From the NCBI GenBank assembly GCA_041484195.1, contig JBGPHC010000002.1:1-64000 (forward strand): a DNA stretch of 64,000 bases, written 5' to 3'. Shown in pieces: positions 37,421-46,640 of this stretch. The translations under genes and the position numbers were made by a program. The stretch's first letter is position 1. The number at the start of each line of letters is the position of its first letter. The notes under the pieces are model-generated. The model ran no database searches, was not told where the DNA came from, and saw only the letters and a list, made by a program, of their open reading frames with translations. Origin of the DNA: PSRI01 sp041484195. GTDB taxonomy: Bacteria; Bacteroidota; Bacteroidia; Chitinophagales; Chitinophagaceae.

Positions 37421-38227
37421 ATGATTCATCCCCATACTTACATACATCCCAATGCAAAACTGGCTACCAATGTGAAGGTTGACCCTTTCACTGTGATTCA
37501 TCACAATGTGGAAATCGGGGAAGGAACCTGGGTTGGCAGCAATGTAACCATCATGGAAGGCGCTCGTATCGGCCGGAACTGCAGGATCTTCCCGGGGGCA
37601 GTGATTTCCGCGATCCCTCAGGACCTTAAGTTTGACGGAGAAGATACCACGGTTGAAATTGGCGACAATGTTACCATCCGCGAATTCGTCACGGTGCACC
37701 GCGGCACAAGGGACCGCTGGACCACCAAAGTGGGAAAGAACTGCATGATCATGGCCTATAGCCATATTGCGCACGACTGCATCATCGGCAATAATTGCAT
37801 TCTCAGCAATAATACACAGGTCGCCGGTCATGTGATCATGGGGGACTGGGCCATATTGGGTGGCATGTGCGCGATACACCAGTTTGTGCAGGTTGGGCAG
37901 CATGCCTTCATTAGCGGCGGTTCCCTGGTGGGCAAGGATGTACCTCCTTTCATCAAAGCGGGCCGGCAGCCCCTGAGCTATGCCGGCGTGAATTCCGTAG
38001 GCATGAAAAGGAGAGGATTCACCATAGAAAAAATAAACCATATCCTGGAGATATACCGTGTTATCTATAATAAAGGTTTGAATACTTCACAAGCCCTCGA
38101 ATTCCTCGAGGAAGAATTTCCCGCCACTGACGAAAGAGATGAGATCGTAACATTTGTGCGCGAAAGTGGCAGGGGCATCATAAAGCGCTACACTAAAAAC
38201 AGCGTGGATGACGATATCGCTGATTAA
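37421..38227 (+). CDS. lpxA: UDP-GlcNAc acyltransferase
   Basis: A 268-residue left-handed beta-helix enzyme that adds the first 3-hydroxyacyl chain in lipid A synthesis. The hexapeptide repeats run through the first 190 residues (IGEGTWVGSNVTIMEGARIG, in pieces). The catalytic histidine of LpxA is expected at YSHIAHDC (about 123), and GGMCAIHQFVQVGQHAFI is the family signature. The C-terminal helices (INHILEIYRVIYN) are typical. A 266-base gap from lpxC-fabZ contains a promoter candidate. The next gene starts inside its last codons. Confidence 0.96.
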   Translation: MIHPHTYIHPNAKLATNVKVDPFTVIHHNVEIGEGTWVGSNVTIMEGARIGRNCRIFPGAVISAIPQDLKFDGEDTTVEIGDNVTIREFVTVHRGTRDRWTTKVGKNCMIMAYSHIAHDCIIGNNCILSNNTQVAGHVIMGDWAILGGMCAIHQFVQVGQHAFISGGSLVGKDVPPFIKAGRQPLSYAGVNSVGMKRRGFTIEKINHILEIYRVIYNKGLNTSQALEFLEEEFPATDERDEIVTFVRESGRGIIKRYTKNSVDDDIAD

Positions 38228-38825
38228 TACCGGCAAACGTTTCAACCGCGATTGGATCTTCCGCCATCTTGAATATCAATTCATTTCCGGTAACCAATAT
38301 GCCATTACAGGCCCCAATGGTTCGGGCAAATCGACTCTGCTGCAAGTGATTGCGGGGGCCATCGCTTCTTCCGAAGGAAAGATTGAATACCTGATTGATG
38401 CCATACCCCATCCCGCGGAAGAAGCCTATAAATATATTTCCATCGCTACTCCCTACCTGGAACTGGTAGAAGAAATGACCCTGCAGGAGTTCCTGGAATT
38501 TCATCAGCAATTCAAACCCTTTCGCAGGTCCATGACCATTCCCGGAATGATTGCCACACTCGGATTGGAAAAAGCCCGCGAAAAACAGATCCGCTATTTC
38601 AGCAGTGGCATGAAACAACGGGTGAAGCTGGGTCAGGCTGTATTTTCAGACACACCCGTGTTACTTCTGGATGAACCCTGCACCAACCTCGATGCCGAAG
38701 GGGTTTCTTTATACCAGGGATTGATGAAAGATTATTCCTCCGGAAGACTGGTGATTGTCAGCTCCAATGACGAACAGGAGTACAGGTTCTGTGAAGAAGT
38801 GATTGACATACGAGTATATAAATGA
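38208..38825 (+). CDS. ABC-type ATPase, stand-alone, no permease adjacent
   Basis: A 205-residue nucleotide-binding protein. Walker A is GPNGSGKST (35-43), the signature motif is SSGMKQR (131-137), Walker B is VLLLDEP (about 151-157), and the H-loop position reads VSSNDEQE instead of the usual histidine. It overlaps lpxA by 20 bases on the same strand, so translation of the two is probably coupled. No transmembrane partner is nearby. Short stand-alone ATPases of this type are found beside lpxA in Bacteroidota, but its transport or regulatory role cannot be assigned here. Confidence 0.88.
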   Translation: MTISLINTGKRFNRDWIFRHLEYQFISGNQYAITGPNGSGKSTLLQVIAGAIASSEGKIEYLIDAIPHPAEEAYKYISIATPYLELVEEMTLQEFLEFHQQFKPFRRSMTIPGMIATLGLEKAREKQIRYFSSGMKQRVKLGQAVFSDTPVLLLDEPCTNLDAEGVSLYQGLMKDYSSGRLVIVSSNDEQEYRFCEEVIDIRVYK

Positions 38826-38918
38826 GTTGAGTGATACCTGAAGTCAACCTCGATAATTTGGCAGGAAAGAATGTTTCCAAATTTAGAAACTTTCATTATC
38901 TTTCCCTAAACTCTCTAT

Positions 38919-39258
38919 TTGCAATACTTTCAAACAAGATTTTTAGAAGATGCAAATAAATTCATTGCTGGCCTGGACCCAAAATTGGCAAGAAAAGTTT
39001 TATTTAACATTGATCTTGCTGAACAGACAAACGACTCAAGACTTCTTAAGAAATTACAAAAAGACATTGGGGAGTTTAGAATTCGGTTTGCTGGCCGGCA
39101 AATTCGTTTGTTGGCATTTTGAGACAATACCAATGAGGAAGAAACTCTGGTAATTGCTACATGGATTTATTAAAAAAGTTGACAAAGTGCCACTTAACGA
39201 AATTGAAAGGGCAAATATTCTTAAGGTAAAATATTTTGAGACCAAACTAAAAAAATAG
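38919..39258 (+). pseudogene. Decayed RelE/HigB-type toxin gene
   Basis: The frame starts at TTG 38919 and reads as a RelE/HigB (Gp49-like) toxin: RFLEDANKFIAGLDPKLARK, then FRIRFAGRQIRLLAF. It is stopped by TGA at 39120, where family members have W (AF-W-DNT). The frame goes on as DNTNEEETLVIAT, then needs two extra bases before GGA (39162-39164) to continue as GFIKKVDKVPLNEIERANI, ending at TAG 39258. So the toxin carries one nonsense change and one two-base deletion and is very likely inactive. The ancestral start may have been an ATG now lost. It lies four bases before an intact antitoxin gene. Confidence 0.85.
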
Positions 39259-39262
39259 CAAC

Positions 39263-39589
39263 ATGGCAAAGACAACACCAAAATTTTATTCACTTTCTGA
39301 AATGAAAGATAAATATATTGGTAAGATTGGTACAAGAAATAGAGCCAAATATGAGTATGAACTTAACATGGAAGTATTGAGCTATATGATTAAGAAAGCC
39401 CGGCAAGAACGCAAACTGACACAGGAACAATTGGGAAAACTTGTTGGTGTTCAAAAGGCACAGATATCTAAGCTAGAAAGTAGTGCAAACAGTGCGACAA
39501 TTGATACAATACTGAAGGTCTTTAAAGCATTGAAAGCAGATATTCAATTTAGAGTGATCATCGAAGACAGGCAGCTTCAAATATCCTAA
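39263..39589 (+). CDS. XRE-family antitoxin (HigA-like), partner toxin broken
   Basis: A 108-residue DNA-binding protein. The helix-turn-helix domain lies at about 48-95 (RQERKLTQEQLGKLVGVQK, then ISKLESS), as in HigA antitoxins. The N-terminal 40 residues (KFYSLSEMKDKYIGKIGT) are the usual toxin-contact and linker part. It follows the decayed toxin with a four-base gap, matching a toxin-first operon. The reading frame is complete, so an antitoxin outliving its toxin is the simplest reading. It might still act as an autoregulator or have gained another target; that is inference. Confidence 0.85.
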   Translation: MAKTTPKFYSLSEMKDKYIGKIGTRNRAKYEYELNMEVLSYMIKKARQERKLTQEQLGKLVGVQKAQISKLESSANSATIDTILKVFKALKADIQFRVIIEDRQLQIS

Positions 39590-39659
39590 TACAGAAAGCC
39601 GAATTCATCATGACAGTTTACAATCAAGAGCCAGAACGAAATAAAATTTGTCTGCACCA

Positions 39660-40211
39660 ATGAACAGGAAAAAAGTATTGGCCATTTCCGGAAGTACTAA
39701 GCGAAGCTCAATAAATCGCAGTTTAATTGAAGCAATCATAGATTTATCAGCAGAAAGCCTGGACATAACTGCTTACGATGGAATTGCAAATCTTCCGCAA
39801 TTTAACCCCGACGATGATGGAGATGATGTGGCGAGTGAAGTGTCGGATTTCAGACAACAACTGAACAATGCAGAAGGCGTGATTATTTGTACTCCGGAAT
39901 ACGCTCATGGCGTTCCCGGAACTCTGAAAAATGCGATTGACTGGACCGTTTCTTCTTCTCAATTTCCCCGCAAGCCCACCCTGCTGATCACCGCTTCAAC
40001 TGATGGCCAATGGGGGCACAAGGCATTATTGGAAACACTGAGAGCGGTTGATGCAGAAAATATTGATATGCTGCAATTGCTCATTCAATTTGCGAAGACA
40101 AAAATCAGTGCCGAAGGGAAAATCACCGATGAAAAGACGCTTTCAGAAGTAAAGAGGCTTATTGCAGCATTGATTCAAACCATAAATGATAGAGCGGCTG
40201 ATCAAATTTAA
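39660..40211 (+). CDS. NADPH-dependent FMN reductase family protein
   Basis: A 183-residue flavodoxin-fold protein. The FMN phosphate loop is AISGSTKRSSINRSL (about 8-22), and ICTPEYAHGVPGTLKNAIDW (about 93-112 in the chain) is the typical second FMN-binding run with GVPG. Members reduce FMN or quinones with NAD(P)H. The ATG at 39660 fits the fold better than the upstream TTG. It follows the toxin-antitoxin remnant and converges with alanine dehydrogenase. No partner enzyme is adjacent, so the substrate is open. Confidence 0.88.
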   Translation: MNRKKVLAISGSTKRSSINRSLIEAIIDLSAESLDITAYDGIANLPQFNPDDDGDDVASEVSDFRQQLNNAEGVIICTPEYAHGVPGTLKNAIDWTVSSSQFPRKPTLLITASTDGQWGHKALLETLRAVDAENIDMLQLLIQFAKTKISAEGKITDEKTLSEVKRLIAALIQTINDRAADQI

Positions 40212-40255
40212 CCTAAGCGATACCTGGATCGATGGCAGGTATTACACTGATTCAT

Positions 40256-41470
40256 CTAACGTTGACTCGCGATCAACAGGTTAAGGTCGGTATATTTCAG
40301 GTTGAAACGCTGACTTAGGTGAATATTGGTCAGGGCTCCCTTGAACAGGTATATGCCGCTGCGTATATTGAATTTATGCCAGATAAGGTTTTCCAGTCCG
40401 CCTTCTTCTCCAATCTCCAGGAGGAGTGGCATGAGGACGTTACTGATCGCCTGTGAGGCCGTGCGGGCAAAGCCCGAAGGGATATTGGGCACGCAATAAT
40501 GAATCACGCCGTGTTTCAGGAAGATGGGATTCTCATGCGAAGTGATTTCGGAAGTTTCGAAACAGCCACCCCGGTCGATACTAACATCTACGATCACACT
40601 TCCCGGTCGCATCTGGGCAACCATTTCTTCCGTTACAATAATCGGAGAGCGTCCCCCCGAAGATGAGACGGCTCCCACGGCCACATCGCAGGTTTTTAAT
40701 TGCTTGGCCAGGATTTTCGGCTCTATAACGGAAGTCCACATGCGCACACCCATATTATTCTGCATCCGTTTGAGCTTGTAAATATTATTGTCGAACACTT
40801 TCACACTGCTGCCCATGGCCATGGCCGTTCGGGCCGCGTATTCACCCACAATTCCTGCCCCGATTATGATGACTTTTGTAGGTGGTATTCCGGATATTCC
40901 GCCCAGGAGCATCCCCTTGCCGTTGTTTGCATTACTCAGGTAATTGCCTGCTACCAGCATGACGGCGCTGCCCGCTATTTCGCTCATACTTCTCACTATG
41001 GGATTATGGCCGGAATCATCTTTCAGATTCTCGAATGACAGGGCGGTGATCCGTTTCTCCATCAGCTTCTGCAGAATCTCGGTCTTCATCACCGGCAGGT
41101 GTATTGGAGAAATAATAGTCTGATTGGGTTTTATGAATGCGAGTTCCTCTTCGCTCACAGGAGCCGATTTAATGATCAGGTCACATTGAAACACTTCCTT
41201 TTTATCATATGCTATTTTGGCGCCGGCCTCGCTATAGTCCTTTTCGGAAAAATGCGCTCCCTCTCCCGCCCTGTGTTCCACAACCACACGGTGACCATTA
41301 TTCGCCAACACGCCCACTGCTTCCGGAATCAAGGCGATCCGGTTTTCCTGGAAAGAATTTTCTTTAGGAATGCCAATGAACAACTGGGCTCCCTTCGGCT
41401 TTATATCAAGTGTTTCTTCTAGAGTTTCGTAGCTGAAGGATGCACTCACAACAGGTTTTCCAGACGACAT
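40256..41470 (-). CDS. Alanine dehydrogenase
   Basis: A 404-residue enzyme interconverting alanine and pyruvate with NAD. The N-terminal pyruvate-binding part has IGIPKENSFQENRIALIP (about 32-49). The NAD loop is IIGAGIVGEYAART (about 200-213), and RPGSVIVDVSIDRGGCFET and the following catalytic region are typical. About 30 extra N-terminal residues precede the family start (SSGKPVVSASFSYETLEE), and the C-terminal 40 are somewhat extended. A -7 element TAATTTTG lies on its strand at 41475-41482, four bases before the start, so the transcript would be nearly leaderless. tsaE lies upstream on the same strand. Confidence 0.88.
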   Translation of the reverse strand: MSSGKPVVSASFSYETLEETLDIKPKGAQLFIGIPKENSFQENRIALIPEAVGVLANNGHRVVVEHRAGEGAHFSEKDYSEAGAKIAYDKKEVFQCDLIIKSAPVSEEELAFIKPNQTIISPIHLPVMKTEILQKLMEKRITALSFENLKDDSGHNPIVRSMSEIAGSAVMLVAGNYLSNANNGKGMLLGGISGIPPTKVIIIGAGIVGEYAARTAMAMGSSVKVFDNNIYKLKRMQNNMGVRMWTSVIEPKILAKQLKTCDVAVGAVSSSGGRSPIIVTEEMVAQMRPGSVIVDVSIDRGGCFETSEITSHENPIFLKHGVIHYCVPNIPSGFARTASQAISNVLMPLLLEIGEEGGLENLIWHKFNIRSGIYLFKGALTNIHLSQRFNLKYTDLNLLIASQR

Positions 41471-41507
41471 GTATCAAAATTAATTTGAAGGAACAATGTA
41501 CAAAAAA

Positions 41508-41936
41508 TTAGCCGGGAAACTGAATTTTCAGGTGCCTGGTTCTCTCGTCGAGCGTTGTCATGAACAGGTGAATTGTGCCCTGGGGGAAGAGGTCGGGGGC
41601 TTTTTCGGGCCATTCCGCAAAACAAATACTTCCGGAATACAGGCAGTCTTCAACGCCTGCCCGCATGGCCTCTTCCTCATCTTTCAGACGGTACAAGTCC
41701 AAATGAAATATTTTCCTCATCAGCGCTCCGTCCTGAAATTGATATTCGTTGATGATGGAAAAACTGGGGCTCGTCACATGATCCTTCACACCCTTGGCTT
41801 GACACAGTGCGTGAATCAAGGTCGTCTTTCCTGCGCCCATGGCCCCATGTATCGCGAGTACCTTATGGTCGCACATGGCTTCCAAAACTTTGATGGCCAC
41901 CTCAGGCAATTCCTCCAGTTTAAATACCAATTCCAT
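41508..41936 (-). CDS. tsaE: tRNA threonylcarbamoyladenosine biosynthesis ATPase TsaE
   Basis: A 142-residue P-loop ATPase needed for the t6A37 modification of tRNAs that read ANN codons. The Walker A loop is GAMGAGKTT (31-39). LDLYRLKDEEEAM, SFSIINEYQ and ICFAEWPEKA are TsaE signatures. Length is normal. It is upstream of alanine dehydrogenase on the same strand, 37 bases apart, with the -7 element of the latter in that gap. TsaB, TsaC and TsaD are not in the window. Confidence 0.95.
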   Translation of the reverse strand: MELVFKLEELPEVAIKVLEAMCDHKVLAIHGAMGAGKTTLIHALCQAKGVKDHVTSPSFSIINEYQFQDGALMRKIFHLDLYRLKDEEEAMRAGVEDCLYSGSICFAEWPEKAPDLFPQGTIHLFMTTLDERTRHLKIQFPG

Positions 41937-42173
41937 AACCTAAATTTAACCCGCATTTACAGGGTGCATTCATCGCGAAGAAAGGAAAATCATTTGTCTG
42001 GCGACTTTTTTTCTCATGACAGGTTTCCAGTCTCCCCGATACCTGCTTCGCTCCTTTCAGATTAATGTCATGATTCTCTTCATAATCATTGGCTATTCGC
42101 AGTTATCCGCGAGTCCAATAGGTTAGTGGCAACGGTCAGCCGACACCAGGTTGCAAATATATTTTTCATAAAT

Positions 42174-42209
42174 GGTAAATTTGCAGGTTATAGTGGGGGT
42201 AAATTTGCA
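42174..42209 (+). promoter_or_regulatory. Twin GGTAAATTTGCA element before the copper ATPase
   Basis: The 12-base sequence GGTAAATTTGCA occurs twice, at 42174-42185 and 42198-42209, spaced by 24 bases. Each contains TAAATTTG, which fits the -7 consensus. A GTTG about 42150 is close to a -33 partner for the first. The second ends only two bases before the ATG at 42212. It may be a tandem promoter or a paired operator; the two cannot be separated here. Confidence 0.45.
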
Positions 42210-42211
42210 TT

Positions 42212-44326
42212 ATGGAAAAAGTTATATGGAAAGTAGAGGGTATGACCTGTTCCAACTGTGCCCTTACGGTTAATAAATTCCTCGAAAAAGAAGGGATGCG
42301 GAATGTGAAAGTGAGCCTCTTGGAGGGAATGGTAGCTTTTGAGCCCGAGGGAGATATGAAAACAGAACAATTGTCGAAAGGGATTGAAGCACTGGGATAT
42401 AAAGTGGTGAAGGACGATAGAGTGGAGACAGCCTCTTCGAAAAAGATCAACCGTTATTTAAGCTATTTCCTGTTCTGCCTTCCCTTCACCCTGGTATTGA
42501 TGCTGCATATGCTGCATGGCGTTCTGCAATGGCATTGGCTGATGAATGGTTGGATTCAACTGGCTCTATGCCTGCCCGTTTATATTGTTGGAATGTCTTT
42601 TTTTGGAAAGAGTGCCATTAAAAGCATCCGGAACGGAATGCCGAATATGAATGTGTTGATTGCCCTGGGTTCCACTGCGGCATTTGCATATAGTCTCACC
42701 GGCACTTTGCTGGGGCTGGGAGAAAATTATCTCTTTTATGAAACCGCCGCCGCCATTATCACCCTGGTCTTCCTGGGCAATTACCTGGAAGATCTATCCA
42801 TGCAATCTACTCAGAAGGCCCTTAAAAGCCTCGTTAAATCACAAAGGGTAAGGGCCAATATGATCGCTTTTGACGATCAGCACCAGGAGCAGATATTCCA
42901 GGTTGACAATACCCAGCTTCGCCCCGGGGATCTTATCTTGATTAGGACGGGAGAACAGGTTCCGGCGGATTGCAAGATTTTGTGGGGAGAAGCTAGCGTA
43001 AATGAAGCGATCATCACCGGCGAGAGTATGCCCGTTTCCAAAGTTCAGAAGAACAGCCTGATCGGAGGAAGCATCTTGATTGATGGCACCCTCAAGGCAC
43101 AGGTAACGGCAGAGGCTAGCCGATCAGTTCTGGCGAATATTATTAACCTGGTTAAGCAGGCACAGGGCGAGAAGCCGCCGCTTCAGCAGCTTGCAGACAG
43201 AATCAGCGCGATCTTTGTTCCACTGGTGTTGGGACTGGCACTGGTGAGTTTCCTGGTCAATTATTTCGTGCTCCAGGATTTCACTACTGCGCTGATGAGA
43301 AGTATCGCCGTATTGGTAGTTGCCTGTCCCTGTGCCATGGGACTCGCGACGCCCGCAGCCATCGCGGTGGGCCTGGGCCGTGCGGCCAGATCGGGGATAT
43401 TATTTCGCCATGCCCGAAGCCTTGAACTGTTCAAGAATATCCGGCAGGTGGTATTCGACAAGACCGGCACCCTGACCACAGGCTCGTTCAGGATTTCATC
43501 GTATAGGGTTTTGGAAGGAGAGGAAGAATCATTTAAGAGAATCGCTTATTCGCTGGAAAAATATTCAAACCACCCCGTTGCACAGAGTATTGTCTCCGCC
43601 TGGCGCATTCAGCCAGACATCCGCTGGTCAAGAATAGAGGAAGTGAAAGGCATGGGTGTCAAAGCGGCTTCGGCATCCGGTGATGAGTATTGGGCCGGAT
43701 CCTTCAGGATCGCGGAAACGCTTACAGACGATCTTTCTCACCACGTTTATATTGTAAGGAATGATCATTTGATGGGTTGGATTGACTTAAAAGATGAACT
43801 CAGGCCAGAAGCAGGAAAAGTGGTGGATACCCTGAGGAAAAAGGGAATGAAAATAATTTTGCTCACTGGGGACCGGCTTGCCCCCAGCAAAGACCTGGCA
43901 GCACAATTGCAGATTGATGAAGTGATTGCGGAACAGAGCCCTGCTCAGAAACTGGCCAGGATTCAGGGACTGAGTGAGACAGCGCCTACAGTAATGGTCG
44001 GAGATGGGATAAACGACGCTCCGGCACTCGCTAAGGCAACCATAGGAATCGCGATGAGTGATGCCTCTCATATTGCGGTGCAGACCGCCGACCTGGTCTT
44101 GATGAATAATGGATTGAAACAACTCCCCCATGCCCTGAATCTTGGCAAACACACATTCATCACTGTGAAACAAAACCTGTTTTGGGCATTCATTTATAAT
44201 ATCATTGCTATTCCATTTGCCGCATTCGGATTCCTCTCTCCCACTTTTGCCGCTTTGCTTATGGGCTTGAGCGATGTAGTGCTGGCCATAAATTCAGTGA
44301 GGCTATATGTAAAAAAAGTGGACTAG
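42212..44326 (+). CDS. Heavy-metal P1B-type ATPase, copper-type
   Basis: A 704-residue transporter that exports Cu(I) or related metals. The N-terminal HMA domain has the metal site GMTCSNC (C13, C16). The CPC motif of the sixth helix is C372-P373-C374 (ACPCAMGLATP). The phosphorylation site is D416 in DKTGTLT, and GDGINDAPAL and TGES occur in the usual order. Eight membrane segments are expected. Only one HMA domain is present. The CPC site points to monovalent copper or silver. Two GGTAAATTTGCA copies upstream may control it. The adjacent genes are unrelated. Confidence 0.93.
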   Translation: MEKVIWKVEGMTCSNCALTVNKFLEKEGMRNVKVSLLEGMVAFEPEGDMKTEQLSKGIEALGYKVVKDDRVETASSKKINRYLSYFLFCLPFTLVLMLHMLHGVLQWHWLMNGWIQLALCLPVYIVGMSFFGKSAIKSIRNGMPNMNVLIALGSTAAFAYSLTGTLLGLGENYLFYETAAAIITLVFLGNYLEDLSMQSTQKALKSLVKSQRVRANMIAFDDQHQEQIFQVDNTQLRPGDLILIRTGEQVPADCKILWGEASVNEAIITGESMPVSKVQKNSLIGGSILIDGTLKAQVTAEASRSVLANIINLVKQAQGEKPPLQQLADRISAIFVPLVLGLALVSFLVNYFVLQDFTTALMRSIAVLVVACPCAMGLATPAAIAVGLGRAARSGILFRHARSLELFKNIRQVVFDKTGTLTTGSFRISSYRVLEGEEESFKRIAYSLEKYSNHPVAQSIVSAWRIQPDIRWSRIEEVKGMGVKAASASGDEYWAGSFRIAETLTDDLSHHVYIVRNDHLMGWIDLKDELRPEAGKVVDTLRKKGMKIILLTGDRLAPSKDLAAQLQIDEVIAEQSPAQKLARIQGLSETAPTVMVGDGINDAPALAKATIGIAMSDASHIAVQTADLVLMNNGLKQLPHALNLGKHTFITVKQNLFWAFIYNIIAIPFAAFGFLSPTFAALLMGLSDVVLAINSVRLYVKKVD

Positions 44327-44530
44327 TTAATATGAATACCATGATAATATTCACCTTTTAATTAAATAGATGGGAAGCCAAATGGCGATATTCAAAACCA
44401 TGTTTTCAATTTTCAGATTCCGATGAACAAAAAATTTATTTCGCAAAACTTTTTGGTTAGTGAGTCCACATGGCCCGGTCATTGCATGCTGGCCTTCATA
44501 AATCTTAAAAATAACCAAGCTTTGATCTGA

Positions 44531-46438
44531 TTGAGAAATATTCATTCCATACTGCGATCGTATTGGGGGCATTCGTCATTCAGGCCTTTACAGGAAGAAA
44601 TCATATTGTCTGTGCTTGAAGGTCATGACACGCTGGCAATCATGCCCACGGGCGGAGGCAAGTCCATTTGTTTCCAGATTCCTGCTTTGGCAATGGATGG
44701 GTTATGCCTGGTAGTCTCTCCCCTGATCGCGCTTATGAAAGACCAGGTTGGCAATCTTAAAAAGAAAGGAATTGAAGCGCTGGTTATCCATTCCGGAATG
44801 AGTTTCATGGAAGTGAAAAAAACACTGGACAATGCGCTATATGGAAATTTTAAATTCCTCTATGTTTCGCCGGAAAGACTGGAGTCGAATTTATTTTCAG
44901 AATATCTTGCGGCACTGCCTCTTAATTTGATTGCCGTTGATGAAGCCCATTGCATATCACAATGGGGCTATGATTTCAGGCCTTCTTATCTGAAGATTGC
45001 CAACATTCGTGAAAAAAAGCCAGGAGTACCAATTCTCGCTCTAACTGCCTCGGCCACAAAACTGGTCCGGGATGATCTTTGTGAAAAACTGTTATTCAAG
45101 GATCCGAAGATATTTCAGCGTTCTTATGAAAGGCCCAATCTCTCATACAGCATCTTCAATGTTGAAGTGAAGGTGAATAAGCTGCTTGATATCCTTAAGA
45201 AAATCGAAGGAAGCGGCATAGTGTATTGCAGAAGCCGCCGCAGAACGCAGGAAATATCGGGTCTGCTGAATCTTCATGGGATTCAGGCAGATTTTTATCA
45301 TGCAGGATTGTCGCACGAGGAGCGCAATGAAAAACAGGAACGTTGGATCAGTAACAAGGTGAGGGTGATTGTTTGTACCAATGCTTTCGGTATGGGCATC
45401 GACAAACCCGATGTGAGAGCCGTAGTGCATGTGGATTTGCCGGAATGCCTGGAAAACTATTACCAGGAAGCGGGCCGGGCCGGGAGGGATGGGCAGGAAT
45501 CCTGGGCGGTTTTGCTCTATCAGGAAAAAGATCTGGAAGATCTTGGCGGGCTTAGCTCCCAAAGATATCCTGGTATGGAAACCATCAGATCAGTATATCA
45601 GAGCCTGGTCAACTATTTGCAATTGCCTTCGGGATCGGGAGAAAATCTTTCGTTTGATCTGGATCTTGATGACTTCACAAAAAAATTCGGACTCGATATA
45701 AATCTCGCCGCAAATGCAATTAAGGTGCTGGAACAGGAAGAAATACTCAGCTATGATGAACAATTATTCCAGCCCTCCACCGTAGTGTTCACGGCAGGAA
45801 GGGAAGGGCTTGAACGATTTGAACTGGAATATCCAACCCTGGAGCCTTATATCAAAGTCCTGCTCCGCTCCTATGCCGGCATCCTGGATTCGCCAGTCAT
45901 TATTCGCGAAAAAAACCTGGCTTGGACCATGCGGACAGGGCCGGACGATATAAGGAAAGCGCTCCAGCAACTGCAGGTTGCTAGGATCCTCGAATACCAG
46001 CCGCAGAAAGACAAACCCCAGTTGAGATTCCGGCAAAACAGAGTCAGCGCCGAAAATCTGACCATCAATATGGTGGAATATCAGAAAAGAAAGAAGGCAT
46101 TTGAGGACCGCGTGACCAGGATGATCGGATACATAAAAGAATCCACGATTTGCAGGTCGCGATACATAGCAGTTTATTTCGATGATCAGGGCGCTTCCGA
46201 CTGTGGTGTTTGTGATAATTGCCTTCAAAAGAAGAAGACCCGAATGAAGAAGCCCGATTTCTTCAACATCAGTTCCAGGATTTTTGAAACGCTGGAACGG
46301 GGAGCCATACCTGTAAAAGACTTATTGCAAAACCTGGATCAACTGAATGCAGAACAGACAATGAAGATCATCGACCATCTGATCGCGGAAAGAAAATTGG
46401 AGCTGGATGATTCGGGGAAGATCAGGAAATGCGACTAA
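44531..46438 (+). CDS. recQ: ATP-dependent DNA helicase RecQ
   Basis: A 635-residue 3'-5' helicase of DNA repair and fork processing. The start is TTG at 44531 and matches where RecQ proteins begin (SILRSYWGHSSFRPLQEEI). Walker A is MPTGGGKS (38-45), the DEAH box is VDEAHCISQWG, and motif VI includes QEAGRAGRDGQ. The zinc-binding cysteines C-R-S-R and CGVCDNC lie near 545-570. A winged-helix RQC domain precedes the C-terminal end; a clear HRDC domain is not seen. Length is normal. A hairpin-T-run follows the stop. Confidence 0.95.
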   Translation: MRNIHSILRSYWGHSSFRPLQEEIILSVLEGHDTLAIMPTGGGKSICFQIPALAMDGLCLVVSPLIALMKDQVGNLKKKGIEALVIHSGMSFMEVKKTLDNALYGNFKFLYVSPERLESNLFSEYLAALPLNLIAVDEAHCISQWGYDFRPSYLKIANIREKKPGVPILALTASATKLVRDDLCEKLLFKDPKIFQRSYERPNLSYSIFNVEVKVNKLLDILKKIEGSGIVYCRSRRRTQEISGLLNLHGIQADFYHAGLSHEERNEKQERWISNKVRVIVCTNAFGMGIDKPDVRAVVHVDLPECLENYYQEAGRAGRDGQESWAVLLYQEKDLEDLGGLSSQRYPGMETIRSVYQSLVNYLQLPSGSGENLSFDLDLDDFTKKFGLDINLAANAIKVLEQEEILSYDEQLFQPSTVVFTAGREGLERFELEYPTLEPYIKVLLRSYAGILDSPVIIREKNLAWTMRTGPDDIRKALQQLQVARILEYQPQKDKPQLRFRQNRVSAENLTINMVEYQKRKKAFEDRVTRMIGYIKESTICRSRYIAVYFDDQGASDCGVCDNCLQKKKTRMKKPDFFNISSRIFETLERGAIPVKDLLQNLDQLNAEQTMKIIDHLIAERKLELDDSGKIRKCD

Positions 46439-46444
46439 AAAAAA

Positions 46445-46473
46445 GGGCCAGGATAGAAATCCAGCCCGTTTTT
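46445..46473 (+). terminator. Probable terminator after recQ
   Basis: GGGCCAGGA (46445-46453) pairs with TCCAGCCC (46460-46467) with a small internal loop, followed by G and five T (46469-46473). It begins six bases after the recQ stop. Confidence 0.55.
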
Positions 46474-46640
46474 AAAATCCAATATCCTATGAAAAACCGG
46501 ATTCAAAGATAAGGCGGCGATTAATAGAACCAATACCCTTTTAGTGGTATTCTGTCCTATTTATAAACATATTATCCAATCTTTATATCATAAACCAGTT
46601 ATTCACAAAGCTATTTTGAGTCGAGAATTAATTAACTGGT

